Below, piece by piece: positions 33,796 to 41,536 of a stretch of 64,000 nt of DNA. Below the pieces are notes generated by a model, which saw nothing but the letters and a program-made list of their open reading frames with translations, was not told where the DNA came from and did not search any database. The position numbers and the translations under genes are program-made. The DNA comes from Chryseobacterium sp. MA9. Its GTDB lineage: Bacteria; Bacteroidota; Bacteroidia; Flavobacteriales; Weeksellaceae. The stretch lies in assembly GCF_024399315.1 (NCBI RefSeq), contig NZ_CP075170.1, positions 4,663,501 through 4,727,500 of the forward strand. The letters are read 5' to 3'. How positions within the stretch are numbered: position 1 is the stretch's first letter; each line of letters begins with the position of its first letter.

Positions 33796-34334
33796 TCCGT
33801 CATACTGCAGTAGAAAATCCTGAAAACCTGTGTTATGGTTTTGCTGAAATGCCTTTAAGAAAAAATTATATTGAAGATTTTAAAACGTTAGCCATAGATA
33901 AGGATTATGACCTAATTGTTTCAAGTCCTTCTGAGCGCTGCCTTTTTTTAGCTGATTATTTTAAGTCTGAATATCAAACAGATGAAAGGCTTCGCGAAAT
34001 GAATTTCGGGAGCTGGGAAATGAAAAAATGGACTGATATTCCGGAAGAAGAAATTAATCCCTGGTACAAAGATTTTATTCATACAAACGCTTCAGGAGGT
34101 GAAAATCTTCTCGAAATGCAAACCCGCGTTCTCAGTTTCTGGAATGAATTTATTCAGAGAAAAGATATAGAAAAAGCGCTCATCGTTACCCATGCCGGAG
34201 TCATTCGTTTGATTCTTCAGGCTGTACTTCAGTTTCCGCTGGAGAATATGTTCAGTATTCAGATTGATTATGGAAAAAAGACCATTTTGAACGTTAAAAA
34301 CGAAATACTTTCAATTAAAAACATCAATATATAG
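33780..34334 (+). CDS. cobC: Histidine phosphatase, probable alpha-ribazole phosphatase CobC
   Basis: 184 residues of the phosphoglycerate-mutase-like histidine phosphatase fold: LIRHT at 4-8 (the phosphohistidine), SSPSERC at about 43 and THAGV near 137 with the second catalytic histidine. The overlap with cobS indicates that it dephosphorylates alpha-ribazole-phosphate (or the cobalamin phosphate) in the same pathway. The assignment rests on the context, because the fold alone is not specific. Confidence 0.85.
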   Translation: MEVHLIRHTAVENPENLCYGFAEMPLRKNYIEDFKTLAIDKDYDLIVSSPSERCLFLADYFKSEYQTDERLREMNFGSWEMKKWTDIPEEEINPWYKDFIHTNASGGENLLEMQTRVLSFWNEFIQRKDIEKALIVTHAGVIRLILQAVLQFPLENMFSIQIDYGKKTILNVKNEILSIKNINI

Positions 34335-34350
34335 TTCTCACTTTCTATAA

Positions 34351-34378
34351 AAAAAAACCGCTATTGAAGCGGTTCTTG
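34351..34378. terminator. Bidirectional terminator after cobC
   Basis: Stem AACCGCT / AGCGGTT with A-run before and T-rich sequence after, between convergent genes. Confidence 0.8.
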
Positions 34379-34391
34379 TGTTTAATATATT

Positions 34392-35615
34392 TTAAAATCT
34401 TCTGAATGGTCTTACCCTAACCATGTTGTAATCTTTGTTGTATTCCCACATATACCCAGCATATCCATCCAGAATTCTTGCCGAATTACCACCCGGAATT
34501 TCAGTAGAGCTCCAATAATACTTTTGTGACACATCATTCCAAGGGTTTGAGGCAATATTGTAAACATTCTTGGAACTTTTATAGAATGCCATCAGTTCTT
34601 CTTCAGATGGTAAAAACCAGTTACCAATGCCATTTACAGTATAATTAGCACATAATCTCGCTGCACAATTAGCATCTGAACATTGAGAAATAATTCTAGT
34701 TGTATTAGCAGGCCCTGATCCCATTACAGTCTGAGTTTGATTGATAATATTAAATGTACATCCCCATTTAATTTTATCAGAACCATTATAGGTAAGGTTG
34801 GCAGGCGCAGCTTCCAAATATCTCCAGCCGTCCGTAAACTCTCCTTTATCATAAAAAACATATCCCCCTGAAGCACCAATGGCACCGGCTGTTTTAAATG
34901 TTTTCTCGTCCGAATAATAAACCTGTGCACCTTCTTTTACATAAGATCTTACATAATAAGTGGTGTTCGGGAGTAATGCTGTAGCTTCCAGTTCGTATGC
35001 TGAATAATTATTAGGATTTGATATTTTGATGATTTGTCCGTTTGATATATTAACTCCCGTACTGGTTCTGTAACAGAATCCTTTTTCATCAGGATAGAAT
35101 GCTTCAAGGTAATTTACCGAAATATCATCAGTACTTAAAGTGGCTGATGTGGTATATATTGCCTTAGCCATTTTGAAAGTAATATCCATCTTTGCAGGAG
35201 TAACGAAGGTCACATTATCGCCATAAATAATATCACCATTATTAGCTGCTACATATGCTCTTACATAATAAGTCGTTGATTTTTCAAAATCAGTACTATA
35301 AGTTGCCGTAAGTTGATAATCTCCTGTGGCATTAGTATATTCTTCAATCAGTTTTGAATTGCTGATGGTTGGGTTGATGTTTTTGGACCAGCAGAATCCG
35401 CGTTTTGAGTATCCCGATCCGGAAGAGGTTACTGTACCTGCAAATTTGAACTGTGCATTGCTGAAAGAAGGTTTGCCGGTTACTACTTTTGGAGAGGCAC
35501 TTGCATTGTTGTTTGCGCCATTGTCATCATCCCTGCCACCGTCAGATCCACAAGAAGTGAGCACAAAGAATAAGAAGAAAAATAAAAAATTTTTCACGAA
35601 TAAATTTCTTTTCAT
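34392..35615 (-). CDS. Surface lipoprotein with FN3-like and DUF1566-like domains
   Basis: 407 residues. Lipoprotein signal (LFFVLTSCGSDGG, Cys near 22) followed by an Asp/Asn-rich linker. Two beta modules with the pattern STTYYVRAYVAANNG and NTTYYVRSYVKEG (about 115 and 215) resemble fibronectin-type repeats of Bacteroidota surface proteins. The C-terminal 150 residues have a pattern GNWFLPSEEEL, YYWSSTEIPGGNSAR and VRPFRRF typical of DUF1566-like/fibrobacter-type surface domains. A secreted, cell-surface protein; no enzymatic motif. Confidence 0.85.
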   Translation of the reverse strand: MKRNLFVKNFLFFFLFFVLTSCGSDGGRDDDNGANNNASASPKVVTGKPSFSNAQFKFAGTVTSSGSGYSKRGFCWSKNINPTISNSKLIEEYTNATGDYQLTATYSTDFEKSTTYYVRAYVAANNGDIIYGDNVTFVTPAKMDITFKMAKAIYTTSATLSTDDISVNYLEAFYPDEKGFCYRTSTGVNISNGQIIKISNPNNYSAYELEATALLPNTTYYVRSYVKEGAQVYYSDEKTFKTAGAIGASGGYVFYDKGEFTDGWRYLEAAPANLTYNGSDKIKWGCTFNIINQTQTVMGSGPANTTRIISQCSDANCAARLCANYTVNGIGNWFLPSEEELMAFYKSSKNVYNIASNPWNDVSQKYYWSSTEIPGGNSARILDGYAGYMWEYNKDYNMVRVRPFRRF

Positions 35616-35740
35616 GAGTGTTTGTTTAGATTATTAGTTTTTATACATTTAAAAGTTGGCAAATATATAAAAAATAATAATATTATTTAGGAAGAGTAAT
35701 GTGCTTGTTAATGAGAATATTTTATAAGCTGAGTTATGGT

Positions 35741-35771
35741 TAAAACGCCACCCGATGTGATCAGATGGCGT
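35741..35771 (-). terminator. Terminator of the rtcB-linked 584-aa gene
   Basis: Stem ACGCCA / TGGCGT extended by imperfect pairs; A-run on the plus-strand side; lies just after the stop at 35780. Confidence 0.6.
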
Positions 35772-35779
35772 GATTGAAT

Positions 35780-37534
35780 TTATTTAAAAATCCTGATAAA
35801 ACTATCTTTTTCCAGGCTTTCCAGCGAGAAATCAAAATCTGCTTCCGCTTTTTCTGTGGTAATTTCTGCTCCAAGCTCTTTTATAAGATCATTGAAAGGC
35901 ATGGCTTCATACCATTGCTGATACAATGCGCTTGTTGCCATCGCAGATACTTCAGTATTTCCTGAAACATGAGAATGTCCGGCTCCGAAATTCAGCAATA
36001 CGAAACATTGTTTTTCTTTTTTTGTCACCAGCATTCCCAGAATCATTTGCTTCTGAACAGAATTACATTTTGCCTCGGCAAAGAGATGGTTAGGATTCAT
36101 CATATACTCGTAGGAAATATCATCTCCTTTTCCGATAACGATCTTATATCCACAATTGGCATCTCCGCTGAAAACGTTGTTCATGACAAGTGTTGGTGCA
36201 CAATGCCCTTTATTGGCATAAAGATATTCAACAGCACCGTTAGGAGCAGAAGTCATATCTCCGGAATACATCAATTGTCCGTCACCATGATTATAAGCAG
36301 CATTCCAGCCTATTTTTCCAGCAATATTTAACCCTGAAAGATCTAGGTCATTAGCCCCCCATTTGTCTTCCCAATAAATACCTACAGCCAGTCTTTCACC
36401 ATAAAAACGGGTTCCGGTAGGAATATTTCCAACGAACATTTTTTCAGAAGTTGGCAATGCAAATTCTACATTCTCTGGGAAATAGAATTTCTTTCCGGAC
36501 AAGTTTTCATATTTCAGTTTCAGAAAATCTAAAATAAATTCATAGTTGAACTGATTCACGTAAGTTTCATTACCTTTTTTCACCCATGATTTTCCATTTC
36601 TGACTCTGTAGACAAAAGTATCCTGACCATACATTCTTGAATAACATGCTGACAATGCTTTAAATAATGCAAATGGTGTCGCATTTTCCAGCCAATGCCA
36701 ATCACTGTTTTCCAGTAATGTATTTGTAGCCTCATTCAATGGGTTTGAAATCAATGGTTTATGATTTACTTTAGAAAGCTTTGAAATTTTATTGATTGCT
36801 TTGGGAGCTCTGTTTTTATAAGCAAGGAATAACGGCTTAAATCTGTTAAAAATTTCTGCCAGTTTTTCCATACCAAAACTTTCAAAGAGATAGGTTGGGT
36901 TAAAATTACTTTGCTTAATTAAACCAATCAATTCATCGTTTTTGATTAAAAGTGTGGTATTGGTTGTTTTATAAATAACATAACGGAAAAATTCAACAGG
37001 ATTTTCAGGATAAATGTCATATCGATCAGCTATTTTTATGATAGCTTCCTTATTTCTGATGTTTTCTTTTCCTGTGAAATCATATTCCAGTTCCGAATGC
37101 AGAATATGCAGCAAGTCATCAATGGTTTCTTCTTTCAAAGCAATCCCGGACTTCAGAAGAGAAAGGCATTTTTCCTGCATTTCTTCTACAGAGTAGGCTT
37201 TGATGATTTTAAAAACCAGCTTTGTCTCAGGAATATTCAATATTTCTTTGGGAATGTAAATTTCATTCTGAAAATTACTTCCATAGGTTGAAATATAATG
37301 TCGGACCTGTTCAAAAAGCAATTCAATTCTCGAAGTATTTTTTATTTTCGCCCAGGATTTATGGAAAGTTTTATTCAAATCATTTCCATTCAGTTTTTCT
37401 TTGGCATAATAAGAGATGATCTCATTTTTTGCCCATACAGCATCAGATTCAATGATAAAACCATCATCAGAAATAAATGGCTTTTCATCAGATTTTCTGG
37501 CCAGTACAGCATTGAATAATTGTAGTGTTTTCAT
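35780..37534 (-). CDS. Conserved 584-aa protein of the rtcB locus, TerD-like C-terminus suspected
   Basis: Soluble protein, no signal peptide. The first 290 residues are mainly helical and Lys/Asn-rich. Residues about 290-560 are beta-rich; one part (AVGIYWEDKWGANDLDLSGL, then GQLMYSGDMTSAPNGAVEYL) recalls the DLD..SA and H-x-GDN-xTG strands of TerD-type calcium-binding domains, though I cannot confirm it. It is the last gene of a minus-strand set: rtcB, tRNA-like gene, hairpin repeats, this gene. The repeats lie in its leader, so its expression is probably controlled by them. No nuclease or ligase motif was recognised. I checked for a TROVE/Ro60 pattern and found none. Confidence 0.8.
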   Translation of the reverse strand: MKTLQLFNAVLARKSDEKPFISDDGFIIESDAVWAKNEIISYYAKEKLNGNDLNKTFHKSWAKIKNTSRIELLFEQVRHYISTYGSNFQNEIYIPKEILNIPETKLVFKIIKAYSVEEMQEKCLSLLKSGIALKEETIDDLLHILHSELEYDFTGKENIRNKEAIIKIADRYDIYPENPVEFFRYVIYKTTNTTLLIKNDELIGLIKQSNFNPTYLFESFGMEKLAEIFNRFKPLFLAYKNRAPKAINKISKLSKVNHKPLISNPLNEATNTLLENSDWHWLENATPFALFKALSACYSRMYGQDTFVYRVRNGKSWVKKGNETYVNQFNYEFILDFLKLKYENLSGKKFYFPENVEFALPTSEKMFVGNIPTGTRFYGERLAVGIYWEDKWGANDLDLSGLNIAGKIGWNAAYNHGDGQLMYSGDMTSAPNGAVEYLYANKGHCAPTLVMNNVFSGDANCGYKIVIGKGDDISYEYMMNPNHLFAEAKCNSVQKQMILGMLVTKKEKQCFVLLNFGAGHSHVSGNTEVSAMATSALYQQWYEAMPFNDLIKELGAEITTEKAEADFDFSLESLEKDSFIRIFK

Positions 37535-37558
37535 AGTTTTAAATTTAAAAAATAAGTG

Positions 37559-37732
37559 AGGAGTAGTTTCATTAAAAGTGAAGGGTATAGGAACTCCTTT
37601 TACCTATAGTTTATAAAAAGCGGGGAGTAATTTATCCAAAAAATATAGGAACTCCCTTTGCCTTATAATTTGTAAAAAGGCGGAAAGTAATTCTGAAATT
37701 ATAGGAACTTTCTTTGCCTTCAGTTTTTTATC
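37559..37732 (-). repeat. Tandem hairpin repeats in the leader of the 584-aa gene
   Basis: Three copies begin at 37586, 37644 and 37700 (58- and 56-bp periods); all contain TATAGGAACT on the plus strand. Copies 1 and 2 end with GGGGAGTAAT / GGAAAGTAAT, and a truncated end (AGGAGTAG) lies at 37560. On the minus strand each can fold as ACTyy ... rrAGT. A fourth copy sits inside the tRNA-like gene (37824-37859). No known RNA class is recognised. Confidence 0.75.
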
Positions 37733-37779
37733 TTATGAAAATGACTAATACATGAATATCAGCATTTTCTTTATTTTTG

Positions 37780-37889
37780 AGGAGCAGACAGGGCTCGAAC
37801 CTGTGACACACAAATATTTGATTTATAGGAACTTTGTTTGCCTTAAGCCAAAAGTAATCTTGTTGCTCTACCATCTGAGCTACTGCCCC
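37780..37889 (-). tRNA. tRNA-like gene with ~37-nt insertion in the anticodon loop
   Basis: On the minus strand: acceptor stem GGGGCAG / CTGCTCC (one G-U), D arm GCTC..GAGC with GG in the loop, T arm ACAGG-TTCGAGC-CCTGT, 5-nt variable loop GTGTC, and anticodon stem ACAAG / TTTGT. Between the two anticodon-stem strands are 44 nt instead of 7, with U at position 33 and an internal stem ACTTT / AAAGT. The discriminator is U and CCA is not encoded. The insert is a copy of the repeat found further 3'. An intron removed and sealed by the neighbouring RtcB, or a non-translating tRNA mimic, are the obvious possibilities. The anticodon cannot be fixed without knowing the splice sites. Confidence 0.7.
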
Positions 37890-37896
37890 TGCCGTT

Positions 37897-37941
37897 ATGA
37901 AAAGTTTTCATGAACCTTAAGGGCTTTTACACCCATAAGGT
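37897..37941 (-). ncRNA. Structured spacer between rtcB and the tRNA-like gene
   Basis: Two hairpins: ACCTTATGGG / CCCTTAAGGT (one mismatch, 8-nt loop) and ATGAAAA / TTTTCAT. Neither has a following U-run, so they are more likely processing or stability elements of the polycistronic RNA than terminators. Confidence 0.45.
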
Positions 37942-37968
37942 CTGGTTATTAGTTTTTTTAATTAAAAA

Positions 37969-39351
37969 TTATGCTTTTCTATATTTCTTCTTTCTCTTCC
38001 ATGGTGCATTTTTCTCAACATCTCCGGCCATAATACATCCGTAAGGCATCACTTCATCCAGAACTTCACAAAGTCCGTATTCCTCAATCTGAGCTCTTAC
38101 ATTCTTAGCACTTTTATAAGCGCTTGGAAGCTCAGAAATATCTACTTCATTGGAGTAGAAACGGATATCCAATCCTTCTGTTTCCTCTTTGAAGATTTCC
38201 TCAGTTGTTTTATGAGCCAATGATCTTTTATGCTGGCTTCTGCTGAAGTTTCTTCCGGCTCCATGCGGTGCAAAACCTATGTTTCTTTCATTTGTTTTTC
38301 CCTGGACAATCAATACTGGTTCTGCCATATTCAACGGAATCAGTCTTGGTCCAGTGATATCGGGCATGAATTTATCATCCAGCGGAGTTGCTCCTTTTGC
38401 ATGATAGAACAGGTCTCCATCTTTGAAAACGAAGTTATGTTCATTCCAATACCTGTTTTCTTTTTCCATTTCCAGCTTGTTCAGCACGGCATCGTGAAGA
38501 GAAGTATGGTTTTCTTTTGTCCATTGTCTTATTAATTGCAGCGCTTCCCAATAAGATTTACCTTCTTCAGTATCATAAGGAATCCAGGCATTTTCTTTCA
38601 ATGTTTCAGGAGAAATTTCCTGTCTGAAACGGTTGGCAGTCTTCATCCCTTTATCATATAATGCTGCTCCCGGAGCTCTTGATCCGTGGTGCGTAACCAT
38701 CATGGTATTTCCTGTATTTTTAGAAATTCCAACGAAAAGGAAGTGGTTTCCGTCTCCCTGAGTTCCCATATGAGAACGGGCAATGCTGATCAGCTTTTCA
38801 TCATTTAAGAATTCATTTTCTCTGAAAGCGTTCATCAGTTCCTGAGACATCGGCATCTGTTCTCCTCTTGGTCTTCCTCCATACCCAAAGTGTGTTACAG
38901 AATGTGCAGCATCCAGAACATCTTTAGGATTTGTTTTTCCAAAATCTGTCAGCATTACAGAACAACAGATATCCGCACTATGGAATCCCGGGTGAATGGC
39001 ATTCTTTGCAATTACGACACCTCCTACCGGAATCTGACCTTCAGGACCTGTAGGGCAGGCATCAGGCATTATAGCTCCTCCAATTAGTGTAGGGGTTTTC
39101 ATCAGCACTTTCATAGTTCTGATTACCTTTTCCACATTGTCATTTTCACTTTCGTGCTCTGCACGTATGTTGATCATAAAATCTTTAGCTGTTTCATGAA
39201 GCGGAATAAGGTCTGGCTGCTTGAACTGTACCAGATATTCTGCGATCTGATTTTCATCCAGATTATTCTCGTTGATATAGCTAATGGCATCTTTAAACCA
39301 TTTTGCCGGTCTATATCCTAATTCGATTAAATGATTTCCATTAAATTCCAT
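37969..39351 (-). CDS. rtcB: RNA-splicing ligase RtcB family protein
   Basis: 460 residues. Metal-site and GTP-site motifs are all there: DICC (Asp and Cys ligands, near 131-134), GDGNHFLFVG near 205, THHGSRAPG near 225, HAKGATPL near 325 and PHGAGRNFSR near 363, whose His is the guanylylated residue. The motif ahead of the first site is DACPTGPEGQIPVGG rather than DVHxGxGxPIGG, placing it in a divergent RtcB branch. RtcB joins 2',3'-cyclic-phosphate or 3'-phosphate RNA ends to 5'-OH ends. Next to it, on the same strand, are the interrupted tRNA-like gene and the 584-aa gene. No archease gene is seen in the window. Confidence 0.93.
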   Translation of the reverse strand: MEFNGNHLIELGYRPAKWFKDAISYINENNLDENQIAEYLVQFKQPDLIPLHETAKDFMINIRAEHESENDNVEKVIRTMKVLMKTPTLIGGAIMPDACPTGPEGQIPVGGVVIAKNAIHPGFHSADICCSVMLTDFGKTNPKDVLDAAHSVTHFGYGGRPRGEQMPMSQELMNAFRENEFLNDEKLISIARSHMGTQGDGNHFLFVGISKNTGNTMMVTHHGSRAPGAALYDKGMKTANRFRQEISPETLKENAWIPYDTEEGKSYWEALQLIRQWTKENHTSLHDAVLNKLEMEKENRYWNEHNFVFKDGDLFYHAKGATPLDDKFMPDITGPRLIPLNMAEPVLIVQGKTNERNIGFAPHGAGRNFSRSQHKRSLAHKTTEEIFKEETEGLDIRFYSNEVDISELPSAYKSAKNVRAQIEEYGLCEVLDEVMPYGCIMAGDVEKNAPWKRKKKYRKA

Positions 39352-39520
39352 TTTGTTTCATTTTGATGATGCAAAGTAATATCATTATTGCGCAATAGTT
39401 TTGCGTAGATAAAGAAATTTTAATTATTTTTACAAAAAAGTTATAAAAAGGGTAAAAAAGCTGATCTATATATTGGCACATGATCCTGAAACAATATAAA
39501 CAAAATTAAAATCTGCAGTT

Positions 39521-39856
39521 ATGGTACTATTAGAACAATTAAAACATTTCCCGGAAACCATCCAATTTGGTGACGTTATTGCGCACATTGATGATCATTA
39601 TGAGTTTACACCTACAGCTTTTCAAAACGGAGATACAACGAATCAGGCAGGACAGAACAATGGCACGTGTAAAGTTTTCAGTTTCGCAAGCATCCAGGAT
39701 CTGACTAAAGAAGAAACACTTTGGCTCTTTGGAGAATTCTATAGGGAAGATGTTTTGAAAAACCCCGATGGAATTGATCATCAGAATATCAGAAACTTTA
39801 TGAAGTTTGGCTGGGAGGGAATTACTTTTGACGAAAATGCCTTAAAAGAAAAATAG
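39521..39856 (+). CDS. HopJ-family protein
   Basis: 111 residues, soluble. It matches the small HopJ family (named after a type III effector of Pseudomonas but widespread in bacteria lacking type III secretion): VIAHIDDHYEFTPTAFQNG, then AGQNNGTCKVFSFA, and LWLFGEFYREDVLKNPDG near the end. No function is established. It is divergent from rtcB and is followed by the WYL regulator on the same strand. Confidence 0.85.
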   Translation: MVLLEQLKHFPETIQFGDVIAHIDDHYEFTPTAFQNGDTTNQAGQNNGTCKVFSFASIQDLTKEETLWLFGEFYREDVLKNPDGIDHQNIRNFMKFGWEGITFDENALKEK

Positions 39857-39928
39857 TTTTTAGAAAAGAGCAAAAAAACGAATAAGTGAAGAGCTTATTT
39901 AAAAACACCAATCATTAAACACTAAGGT

Positions 39929-40948
39929 ATGTCATCCAATAAAAACGCTCTGATCCGGTATAAAACATTAGACAAATGTCTTAAAAACAAATATAAAAAA
40001 TATACGCTTGAAGATCTCATTGATGAATGCTCAGAAGCATTATTTGAATTTGAAGGGAAAGAATCTTATGTAAGCAAACGGACGGTTCAGCTCGATCTTC
40101 AGAATATGCGGAGTGAGAAATTCGGATATGAAGCTCCTATTGAAGTCTACGAAAGAAAATATTACCGCTACAGTGATCCAGACTACAGTATTCATAATAT
40201 CTCTGTGAATGAAAGTGATCTGAAGGCTATGAACAATGCGGTTCAGATTTTAAAACAGTTCAAAGACTTTTCTATGTTCAAAGAGATGAATGGTGTCATT
40301 CAGAAACTGGAAGACTCAATCCATGCAACCAACCAGAAATCGATTATTCACCTGGATAAGAATGAACAGCTGAAAGGCCTGGAGCATATTGATATTCTGT
40401 ATGAAAGTATAGCGAATAAAAAAGTACTGAAGATTCTTTACAAAAGCTTTACGGCAAGAGAATCCAATCTATTTACTGTACACCCGCAGCTGTTGAAGGA
40501 ATTCAACAACCGTTGGTTTCTGATCTGTCTTTATAAACAGAAAATGTACAATCTGGCTTTGGACAGGATGGAAAATATTGAAACAGATGAAAGTCTTCCG
40601 TATATTGATAAGGATCTGGATGGAGATGAATATTTCAAAGATATTGTAGGAGTTACAGTTTCGGAATCAATGGATCCGAGAAATGTGATTTTCTGGGTAG
40701 ATTCTGGAAATGCTCCTTATGTGAAGACCAAACCGCTGCACAAAAGCCAGGAAATTATCAGGGAAGATCAGGATGGTACTTTATTCAAAATATGTGTTCA
40801 GATCAATTTTGAGCTGGAGAGACTATTGCTTGGATTCGGGAACTCTCTGATTGTTCATAAGCCTAAAAAATTAAGAGTGAAAATGGAAGAGAAATTCAAT
40901 GAAGGAAGTAAAAACTATCAGAATCTGGTGATTCCTGAGGAGATGTAA
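39929..40948 (+). CDS. WYL-domain transcriptional regulator
   Basis: 339 residues. An N-terminal DNA-binding region (about 1-75; LEDLIDECSEALFEF, YVSKRTVQLDLQNMRSE) is followed by the WYL domain (about 150-230, including NRWFLICLY in place of the WYL triplet) and a C-terminal WCX-like region. WYL proteins sense nucleic acids or nucleotides and often control repair or defence genes. It lies near rtcB, separated only by the HopJ-like gene, so control of the rtcB locus is a reasonable inference. Confidence 0.92.
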   Translation: MSSNKNALIRYKTLDKCLKNKYKKYTLEDLIDECSEALFEFEGKESYVSKRTVQLDLQNMRSEKFGYEAPIEVYERKYYRYSDPDYSIHNISVNESDLKAMNNAVQILKQFKDFSMFKEMNGVIQKLEDSIHATNQKSIIHLDKNEQLKGLEHIDILYESIANKKVLKILYKSFTARESNLFTVHPQLLKEFNNRWFLICLYKQKMYNLALDRMENIETDESLPYIDKDLDGDEYFKDIVGVTVSESMDPRNVIFWVDSGNAPYVKTKPLHKSQEIIREDQDGTLFKICVQINFELERLLLGFGNSLIVHKPKKLRVKMEEKFNEGSKNYQNLVIPEEM

Positions 40949-41048
40949 TCTGCTCAAAATAACGATTTGAAGCTAGGATCAAAGGTAATTTATTTTTACA
41001 TTTTATCTTGGCTTGGAAATTGCATTATTAACATCACAATATCACATT

Positions 41049-41186
41049 ATGAAATCAAGAATATTTAAAGCATTAATTGCAATTATAGCACCGCTGGCGA
41101 TAGAATATATCGTTAAAAAAATATCTGAGAAAATAGATAAAAAACAAGAAGACAAAGAGAACGGAAAAAAGCAGATTACTGCATAA
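41049..41186 (+). CDS. Small protein, 45 aa, with one hydrophobic segment
   Basis: Starts MKSRIFKALIAIIAPLAIEY, one amphipathic or hydrophobic helix, followed by a strongly charged tail (KKISEKIDKKQEDKENGKK). A terminator follows 30 bases later, which supports it being a real transcription unit. No family recognised; similar short peripheral membrane proteins are frequent in Flavobacteriia. Confidence 0.5.
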   Translation: MKSRIFKALIAIIAPLAIEYIVKKISEKIDKKQEDKENGKKQITA

Positions 41187-41216
41187 ACGTTAAAGTAGTT
41201 AAAATTTAAAATTATT

Positions 41217-41255
41217 GAAAAAGAGACTGTCATAAGTATGTACAGTCTCTTTTTT
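41217..41255 (+). terminator. Terminator after the 45-aa gene
   Basis: 12-bp perfect stem AAAAGAGACTGT / ACAGTCTCTTTT and T-run. Confidence 0.9.
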
Positions 41256-41284
41256 GTTATTTGTCGTTTCTTGTAAGGAACGCT

Positions 41285-41471
41285 GAAAAACACCCCGTCA
41301 AAAATCCAAAGAATTTTTGCCAATCCTCCGAAAGAGGGGAGTTCTTATGTCACCAGTTGGGATATTGGTCAGAACTGTACTTTTTCTGCGAGATTGTGAC
41401 TGGATTCCTGCGGAATGACACAATTGTAATGATGGTTTATCCACAAAGTTTGTCATGCCGTAGAAATTTAA
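41285..41471 (+). repeat. Interspersed repeat, copy 1
   Basis: Contains CACCCCGTCAAAAATCCAAA, a CCTCCGAAAGAGGGG hairpin, then GATTCCTGCGGAATGACA and, inverted, TGTCATGCCGTAGAAATT. Same block order as at 62214-62402. Non-coding. Confidence 0.65.
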
Positions 41472-41536
41472 ACGTCCTTATTATTCATCGCTTAGATTGA
41501 ATTTTCTTAAAATCTTTTATGACTTTTACGGTTTCC

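Noticed and set aside
35780..37534. TROVE/Ro60 protein next to rtcB
   Set aside because: Context suggested it, but neither a TROVE pattern nor a vWA MIDAS motif (DxSxS) was found in the 584-aa protein.
37586..37732. CRISPR-like array
   Set aside because: Spacing of 56-58 bp looks array-like, but the copies are diverged, there are no cas genes, and the same unit is embedded in a tRNA-like gene; a structured RNA repeat fits better.
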